Assembly (NCBI RefSeq): GCF_002807665.1
Contig: NZ_PEAY01000002.1
Span: 310,001-374,000 of the forward strand
Source: Neoalteromonas facilis
GTDB taxonomy: Bacteria > Pseudomonadota > Gammaproteobacteria > Enterobacterales > Alteromonadaceae
Direction of reading: 5' to 3'
DNA length: 64,000 nucleotides
Part shown: in pieces, positions 57,301 through 64,000 of the stretch
Numbering within the stretch: the stretch's first letter is position 1
Layout of the letters: each line of letters begins with the position of its first letter
Program-made: the position numbers and the translations under genes
The notes under the pieces: model-generated
The model's database searches: none
What the model saw: only the letters and a program-made list of their open reading frames with translations
Told to the model about the DNA's origin: nothing

Positions 57301-57512
57301 TCTTCTATTGAGAGTTCACTTTCACCTTCGCGGTAGATGAGGAAGTTATCTGACAACTTGATGCTGTCTGTCTCATCGAGGATCTGCATGGAAATTTGTG
57401 CATGAGCATTGGGCAGTAAACACGTTACAGTGAAAATAAGCGCTACTTTAATCAGCAACAACCAACACGGCGCGCGATCATGCATAAAATGCCATCCGCT
57501 GATTATTCTCAT
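54327..57512 (-). CDS. Hybrid histidine kinase with 7TMR-DISM sensor, receiver and Hpt domains
   Basis: 1061 residues. A signal peptide and 7TMR-DISM extracellular domain (about 35-190) and seven spans (about 195-410) are followed by HisKA with the phospho-His in SHEIRTPLNAILGF (about 452), HATPase with N-box and GTGLGLVIS, a degenerate receiver-like stretch (about 680-800), a receiver with the Asp in DVILMDVQMPHMDG (about 867) and an Hpt domain with His in HRIHGAS (about 1002). The relay is complete in one protein, like BarA. The output regulator is not nearby. It converges on DUF2982. Confidence 0.9.
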   Translation of the reverse strand: MRIISGWHFMHDRAPCWLLLIKVALIFTVTCLLPNAHAQISMQILDETDSIKLSDNFLIYREGESELSIEDVIASRNSFRWAGESNPNFGFSDKGIWLLASFTHFTNNTHWAIDLNFSQLDQVDFYLVANGEIIAQEKQGKLRANQRYRMPVMLAEVPSGTPVQLYLRIQSSSSSLIAPVTIHSEQKHTRTMAIDSLAWGLFYGGLIILAIYNLVLYFGVREKSLLTYVGYITTVLIWQFIWGGHIHLFSVGALSPWLIEHTGLIFIIIGISSGVFTLTFLETAVNASKAHILVMLMLYLQGILGIASLVNILPVMWLNGAIYTIGTLAISSYIMAGVESYTNKFSSARYFILAWAMLATGAIVGILSLFGVLPANSFTAHCFQIGVFLQAALFSLALMDKSRNQLESEVEQATTDLRNNMELIEEQNARLDIARKDAIKASNVKSQFLANMSHEIRTPLNAILGFSRELLHAPLPADKQEQVKIINGAADGLLTIVNDILDFSKIEAGKLQLNSQPFSPNMLLEEMVTLMAKSAHQKQLEFIFDLGRLPDKLIGDVYRIKQILTNLLGNAIKFTASGHIAFSAQGRNLPHGLYELTLTVEDTGIGISRQDRKKLFSAFSQVDDALNRNYQGTGLGLVISQELVRLMRGQLTLHSTPGQGSSFCVTLQMNQLSNRYYLTPGDEWRNKHIVIYDPIPTTRQTSAKLMIYLGAKVTCVESLSYLSALDAEGHAVDYLFACLPQYKLEQRNDVLSHLLDFRAGKRILLYSGPDPFNHYPSLSQHFNTQLRMPLTPNKVDSLLKAPQFADKNPVNTRLAELPSVNILAVDDMDMNLKLIDTWLRDTPVRLTLSPSGEDAVEHCQSTEFDVILMDVQMPHMDGLQATKLIRRSELNAGTPIIAVTAHAFKEEQERLMASGMDDYLPKPIELTQLVDIINRWCTNNEVKPKEMTSVDWKLALKRANGNAGTAIELLEAFVSQLPSSVELIHDAWKTKEHEILLQQVHRIHGASCYTGVSQFQTLCDQLESAIKREQMDVVNALVPTLLKESESVIKQGNEMLNSGMR

Positions 57513-57619
57513 TTTTCCACGTTAAGCTCATATCACTCTGCTAATGAATCGTTTATGATGATCAAAACTCAAACGTCATTGTTACCAAAACAACAGCAAA
57601 AATACAGTACAACAAGCAT

Positions 57620-59932
57620 ATGAGTGACAACATTACCATTAACGCTGATGGTGTAGAGCAACTAGCACTGCAGCGATTCACCGAAGAAGCCTACCTTAAC
57701 TACTCCATGTACGTCATCATGGATAGGGCTTTACCCCACATAGGCGATGGTCTGAAGCCCGTACAGCGCCGCATTATTTATGCGATGTCAGATTTGGGAC
57801 TCAGTGCCAATGCTAAGTATAAAAAGTCAGCACGTACCGTAGGTGACGTACTCGGTAAGTTTCACCCGCACGGCGATAGTGCGTGTTATGAAGCTATGGT
57901 GTTAATGGCACAGCCGTTTTCGTATCGGTATCCGTTGGTCGATGGTCAAGGAAACTGGGGAGCGCCAGACGATCCGAAGTCTTTTGCAGCGATGCGTTAC
58001 ACAGAGGCTCGCCTGTCTAAATTCAGTGAAGTTCTGCTGAATGAGTTAGGCCAAGGCACAGCCGACTGGATCCCCAATTTTGACGGCACATTAAAAGAAC
58101 CTAAGGTTCTCCCTGCACGCTTGCCTCATATTTTATTGAACGGTGTAACGGGTATCGCGGTAGGCATGGCAACTGATTTGCCTCCGCACAATGCACGGGA
58201 ACTGGCAAACGCTTGTGCGGCATTGTTAGATAATAGCCGTACAGAACTGTCTGAGCTGCTTAATATTGTACAAGGTCCGGATTACCCTACGGAAGCTGAA
58301 ATCATTACGCCACGCAGCGAAATCGCTAAGATATACGAGTCAGGCCGCGGTTCGATTAAGATGCGCTCGGTATTCCATGAGGAGAGTGGTGACATCGTCA
58401 TTACTGCGTTACCGCATCAGGCCTCCGGCGGTAAAATACTGGAACAAATTGCGGCCCAAATGCAGGCCAAGAAATTACCTATGGTCAGTGATCTGCGCGA
58501 TGAGTCTGATCATGAAAATCCAACGCGCCTGATCATTACGCCACGTTCAAACCGTGTGGATACAGAACAGCTAATGCAGCATTTGTTCGCCACCACAGAT
58601 TTGGAAAAGAATTACCGCGTTAACCTGAATATGATTGGCCTTGATGGGCGTCCACAGGTAAAAGATCTTAAGTCGATTTTGTCAGAGTGGTTGGTATTCA
58701 GAAGGGATGTGGTAACGCGTCGTTTGCAATACCGTTTAGACAAAGTACTGGCTCGCTTACATATTCTTGAGGGCTTGTTGATTGCCTTTTTGAATATCGA
58801 TGAAGTGATCGCGATTATTCGAAATGAAGATAAGCCTAAGCCGGTATTGATGAGCCGTTTTGGGCTCTCAGACACACAAGCGGAAGCGATTTTAGAACTG
58901 AAATTGCGTCATCTTGCTAAGCTTGAAGAAATGAAAATCCGCGGCGAGCAAGAAGAATTAGCCGCAGAACGTGACAAGCTGCAACTGACATTAGGCAGTG
59001 ATCAACGCATGAAGACCTTGATCAAAAAAGAACTACTGGCTGATGCTGAAACCTACGGTGATGAGAGACGTTCGCCAATTGTTGAACGTAGCGACGCACG
59101 TGCGCTGTCTGAAAAAGAGTTGGTACCTTCTGAGCCAGTAACGGTAGTCTTATCGGAGAAAGGTTGGGCACGTTGTGCTAAAGGGCATGACGTGGATGCA
59201 CCAGGTTTAAGTTATAAATCCGGTGATAGTTATCTTGCCAGTGCGATAGGTCGTAGCAATCAACAAGCAGTGTTTATTGATACGTCGGGGCGGGCGTTCG
59301 CATGTGATGCTCATTCGTTACCGTCTGCACGCAGTCAGGGAGAGCCAATGACCGGACGCTTCTCCATTGTCGCCGGCGAATCTTTCGCGCATGTATTAAT
59401 GGCGGCTGATGATCAAGCGTTCTTAATGGCTTCAGATGCGGGCTATGGCTTTGTCGGTAAGTTTGCCGATATGGTAAGTAAGAATAAGGCCGGTAAGGCT
59501 TACTTGACTTTGCCGACCGGGGCGAAAACCATGGCACCTCAGCGAGTCGTCGACCTACAAACTGATTGGTGTTTATCAATCACCACTGAAGGGCGTATGT
59601 TGATGTTCCCATTGCGTGACTTACCGACGTTAGGTAAAGGTAAGGGGAATAAGATTATTAATATTCCAAGTGCGCGAGCTCAGAGTCGAGAAGAGTACGT
59701 GAAGGTACTGTGTGTAGTACCTGAAGGTGCCAGTGTGCGTATTGTCGCGGGCAAGCGTGGTATGTCATTGAGTGCCAGTGATCTTGAACACTATAAAGGT
59801 GAGCGCGGAAGACGTGGGAACAAATTACCACGTGGTTTACAACGTGTAGATTCGGTTGAACTGGAAGCTCCGGCATTAACTACGAGTGCCCCAGAAGAAG
59901 GGCCTGAGACACCAGAATCACCTGATGCATAG
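57620..59932 (+). CDS. parC: DNA topoisomerase IV subunit A
   Basis: 770 residues, the E. coli ParC scale. [39 protein letters not shown] opens it, the quinolone region [17 protein letters not shown] has the wild-type Ser and Glu, and the active Tyr is in [11 protein letters not shown]. The C-terminal pinwheel has about 250 residues. Together with ParE it decatenates chromosomes. parE is not adjacent. It has its own divergent promoter region facing the hybrid kinase and a terminator that reaches into the next gene. Confidence 0.96.
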   Translation: MSDNITINADGVEQLALQRFTEEAYLNYSMYVIMDRALPHIGDGLKPVQRRIIYAMSDLGLSANAKYKKSARTVGDVLGKFHPHGDSACYEAMVLMAQPFSYRYPLVDGQGNWGAPDDPKSFAAMRYTEARLSKFSEVLLNELGQGTADWIPNFDGTLKEPKVLPARLPHILLNGVTGIAVGMATDLPPHNARELANACAALLDNSRTELSELLNIVQGPDYPTEAEIITPRSEIAKIYESGRGSIKMRSVFHEESGDIVITALPHQASGGKILEQIAAQMQAKKLPMVSDLRDESDHENPTRLIITPRSNRVDTEQLMQHLFATTDLEKNYRVNLNMIGLDGRPQVKDLKSILSEWLVFRRDVVTRRLQYRLDKVLARLHILEGLLIAFLNIDEVIAIIRNEDKPKPVLMSRFGLSDTQAEAILELKLRHLAKLEEMKIRGEQEELAAERDKLQLTLGSDQRMKTLIKKELLADAETYGDERRSPIVERSDARALSEKELVPSEPVTVVLSEKGWARCAKGHDVDAPGLSYKSGDSYLASAIGRSNQQAVFIDTSGRAFACDAHSLPSARSQGEPMTGRFSIVAGESFAHVLMAADDQAFLMASDAGYGFVGKFADMVSKNKAGKAYLTLPTGAKTMAPQRVVDLQTDWCLSITTEGRMLMFPLRDLPTLGKGKGNKIINIPSARAQSREEYVKVLCVVPEGASVRIVAGKRGMSLSASDLEHYKGERGRRGNKLPRGLQRVDSVELEAPALTTSAPEEGPETPESPDA

Positions 59933-59941
59933 ATGATGGAG

Positions 59942-59968
59942 CGCTAGGCTTCTTGCCTAGCGACTTTT
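59942..59968 (+). terminator. parC terminator overlapping the end of the GFA gene
   Basis: CGCTAGGC-ttctt-GCCTAGCG (59942-59962) followed by ACTTTT. The hairpin contains the stop codon of the convergent GFA gene. Confidence 0.75.
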
Positions 59969-60334
59969 ATGCGCCAATGTATGGGCGTTTTGTTCCCAAT
60001 TATCACCATCGAATGGTACCACTTTCACAACCGGTGGTTGGCTATCTAAACAGCGTAAATTGACATCAATACCGTCCGGATTTGAGCGCGGAATATAATA
60101 CGGCTTGATCCCACAGGTTTTACAGAAATAGTGTTTAGCGACCCCTGTCCCAAATGTATAAAGCGATAGCTCGTCTTCGCCGTCTGTTAGTGTAAAGTCA
60201 CGTTTTGGCACTATCACGTGTAAGTAGCCCGACTTTTTACACACGCTGCAATTGCAGTCTTCAACTTCTATTTCATCCGGTAGGTCAATGTCGAATCTAA
60301 CCTTTCCGCAATGACAACCACCATGGTAAATCAT
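59957..60334 (-). CDS. GFA/CENP-V family zinc protein
   Basis: 125 residues. Cys pairs of the family are visible: GCHCGKVRFD, DCNCSVCKKSG and HYFCKTCGIKPYY, forming the zinc sites. The family includes glutathione-dependent formaldehyde-activating enzyme, but most members have unproven activity. Its ATG overlaps the stop of the upstream lipoprotein by one base (TAATG), so translation is coupled. Function beyond zinc binding uncertain. Confidence 0.87.
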   Translation of the reverse strand: MIYHGGCHCGKVRFDIDLPDEIEVEDCNCSVCKKSGYLHVIVPKRDFTLTDGEDELSLYTFGTGVAKHYFCKTCGIKPYYIPRSNPDGIDVNLRCLDSQPPVVKVVPFDGDNWEQNAHTLAHKSR

Positions 60335-60870
60335 TATTGTGGCTCCGTTTTTGTATTGATTGGGAGTTGTTCGAGTAGTCTATCGAGCATGTCATTGTGC
60401 AGTTTATTGAGCCCTTTGCCGTCTCGTATAGAAATTTTTGCTTCATCATGGGCGGTCCAAATCACCTGATTTTGTTCAATCAAATCAAGTTGCATGACCT
60501 GCCAATCTACCGTTTCTTCGCCGATGGGGATATTGACCGACGTGCCAATACCAATACTCGAGTGACGCCCACCCGTGTGCGAACCTAAACCAATCGAAAT
60601 GGACTGGTCATTCGCACGTTGTTGGATGTCCATTTTGAGTCTGATCGTTATCTCTGCATTAGCATCTGTGTTGATACCTTTAGCAAGGAGTTTTTCTTGC
60701 AGTAGGCGTTGGGCGTAATTCAGAGACGGTTGTTCACTCACATCGGGGGTAAGGATCTGGACGTTAGTTATGCGGGAGAAATCATATGCGGGGTCAAAGT
60801 CGGTGATAACTTTTTTCGCTGCACATGAAGCCAGTAGGCATGTCATGGCTAATAACAATATGCTTTTCAT
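60334..60870 (-). CDS. DUF4136 lipoprotein
   Basis: 178 residues from the ATG at 60870, where a lipoprotein signal (KSILLLAMTCLLASC) begins. The body has the DUF4136 pattern: DFDPAYDFSRITNVQI and later DWQVMQLDLIEQNQVIWTAHDEAKI. These are outer-membrane-anchored periplasmic lipoproteins of unknown role. An upstream in-frame Met (60906) gives a longer, less plausible head. Co-transcribed with the GFA protein. Confidence 0.78.
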   Translation of the reverse strand: MKSILLLAMTCLLASCAAKKVITDFDPAYDFSRITNVQILTPDVSEQPSLNYAQRLLQEKLLAKGINTDANAEITIRLKMDIQQRANDQSISIGLGSHTGGRHSSIGIGTSVNIPIGEETVDWQVMQLDLIEQNQVIWTAHDEAKISIRDGKGLNKLHNDMLDRLLEQLPINTKTEPQ

Positions 60871-60943
60871 GAGGCGGCACTCATAGTCCTTGAAAAGCAT
60901 TAGCATATCAGCTCCACGGATGTGGAGCTAATCAAACAACTGA

Positions 60944-61744
60944 CTAGTTGGCGTTGGTGCTCTCAAAAATTTTGTCGGCAGATGCTGCGACAAAACCGTG
61001 ATACAACTCACCATTAGGAAGCGTATAACGCTGGGCAAACTCATAGAAACAACTAGGGATTGTTAGGGTTTCATCGGTGAATTCAACCGCTTGCTTATCT
61101 GCCATTGTCGATGATTGCGCTAAGAACACATCCTCACCGCCTTTGATTTCACCACCTGAAGTATTCAATTTGAAACCATTTTGCTTCAGTAGCTCATTGA
61201 CTTCGGCTAATGACAGACCGCTTTGCAATTGGTTGATGCTGACGGTGAAGTGATTGGCACGGAAGCCCCACGCCGCCATCCATGATGCATATTCTGATTC
61301 CTCAGCCAATGCGCGGTAATCTTCTGCACTAATCGACCACTGGGCACCAGAGTACAAGAAGTTGGTTTGCTGTGCGGCATCATCACTAACCTGTGCAACC
61401 AACGCATCAATAATACCAATAGCGCGATCAGACAGCTCATCAACGCGTAATTCGCTGATAAATACTTTTGGGTATTGCGTGTTTGGGTGCTCAAAATGTT
61501 TAGCTGTGAGCTTTTTCGCTTCAAAGTTGTAATCGCCTTTCGCTTCATACCCCAATGCTAAGAAATGTGCAGCTAACTTATCCAAATTGATTTTCGCACG
61601 ATTAAACGTACGAAAAGCCACGTGGTCATTGATAATTTCTTCGCCATCACTTGCCAATAGTTTGTGAACTTCCTTGGCTGATGGCGTAATAGCAACATAG
61701 TCTTGCCATAAAGCATCAAATAAGCTTTCTACTTGAGTGTGCAT
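60944..61744 (-). CDS. Short DUF1338 protein (2-oxoadipate dioxygenase/decarboxylase relative)
   Basis: 266 residues, much shorter than HglS/YdcJ (over 400). Candidate metal residues match the DUF1338 pattern: His in NDHVAFRTFNRAKI (about 38), His in RANHFTVSINQL (about 172) and Glu in ADKIFEST near the end. HglS makes 2-hydroxyglutarate from 2-oxoadipate in lysine breakdown. Here the gene is the last of the astA-astD unit, 14 bp after astD. Its substrate in arginine catabolism is unknown. Confidence 0.8.
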   Translation of the reverse strand: MHTQVESLFDALWQDYVAITPSAKEVHKLLASDGEEIINDHVAFRTFNRAKINLDKLAAHFLALGYEAKGDYNFEAKKLTAKHFEHPNTQYPKVFISELRVDELSDRAIGIIDALVAQVSDDAAQQTNFLYSGAQWSISAEDYRALAEESEYASWMAAWGFRANHFTVSINQLQSGLSLAEVNELLKQNGFKLNTSGGEIKGGEDVFLAQSSTMADKQAVEFTDETLTIPSCFYEFAQRYTLPNGELYHGFVAASADKIFESTNAN

Positions 61745-61758
61745 GCGTGTTCCTGTTA

Positions 61759-64000
<2,242 letters not shown>

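Overview
The window looks like a chromosomal segment of a free-living, probably marine Gammaproteobacterium of the Alteromonadales type. I infer this from the ribosomal proteins, the astA-astD-DUF1338 order, a DUF2982 protein, the thpR/hrpB/mrcB neighbourhood, many tandem-domain signalling and efflux genes, and moderate GC. I see no rRNA, tRNA, CRISPR array, insertion sequence or prophage. Nearly everything is core or housekeeping, so the novelty lies in small genes, degenerate active sites, regulatory DNA and gene order.

Layout. 1-1.35 kb: a cut-off trypsin-like protease diverging from a membrane-anchored winged-helix regulator. 1.4-6.66 kb: the S10 ribosomal protein operon (rpsJ to rpsQ) with a good promoter, a structured ~200-nt leader and a strong terminator. 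The spc operon that normally follows is absent, and a cation efflux gene follows instead. 6.7-14.3 kb: CDF transporter, an LtaS-like phosphoglycerol transferase with a GDPD-like partner, a cation/proton antiporter, a secreted protein and an RDD protein. 14.4-24.8 kb: M3 peptidase lipoprotein, purU, thpR, hrpB, a lytic transglycosylase and mrcB. 24.8-32.2 kb: an ABC exporter with HlyD-type adaptor, an AraC regulator, a DUF2306 protein and a solute-binding-like protein. 32.3-37.7 kb: prpE, rlmA, a YedI-type protein, two tiny secreted or membrane proteins and a TonB/TolA-like anchored protein.

37.7-39.6 kb: glnK-amtB with a clear NtrC box and a sigma54 promoter. 39.6-42.3 kb: ggt and, 10 nt later, a DyP-type peroxidase homologue that has lost both distal catalytic residues. 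42.2-45.7 kb: pyrB-hemL-adenylate cyclase, tightly spaced. 45.8-48.3 kb: a VOC protein, a long imperfect hairpin, and a marR-S41 peptidase operon with a 32-bp palindromic operator. 48.4-54.3 kb: a tetR gene diverging from an RND efflux operon with two matching operators, then a CxxC membrane microprotein overlapping the DUF2982 gene. 54.3-60.9 kb: a 7TMR-DISM hybrid kinase, parC, a GFA protein and a DUF4136 lipoprotein. 60.9-64 kb: the arginine succinyltransferase operon astA-astD-DUF1338, cut by the window end.

Working together: the envelope genes (mrcB, transglycosylase, LtaS-like/GDPD pair, RND and ABC exporters) and the nitrogen genes (glnK-amtB, ast, ggt) are the main functional themes. 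The observations most worth checking are the S10/spc split, the degenerate DyP, the microprotein at 53.5 kb, the GDPD protein lacking its HRG histidine, and the hairpin at 46.3 kb.
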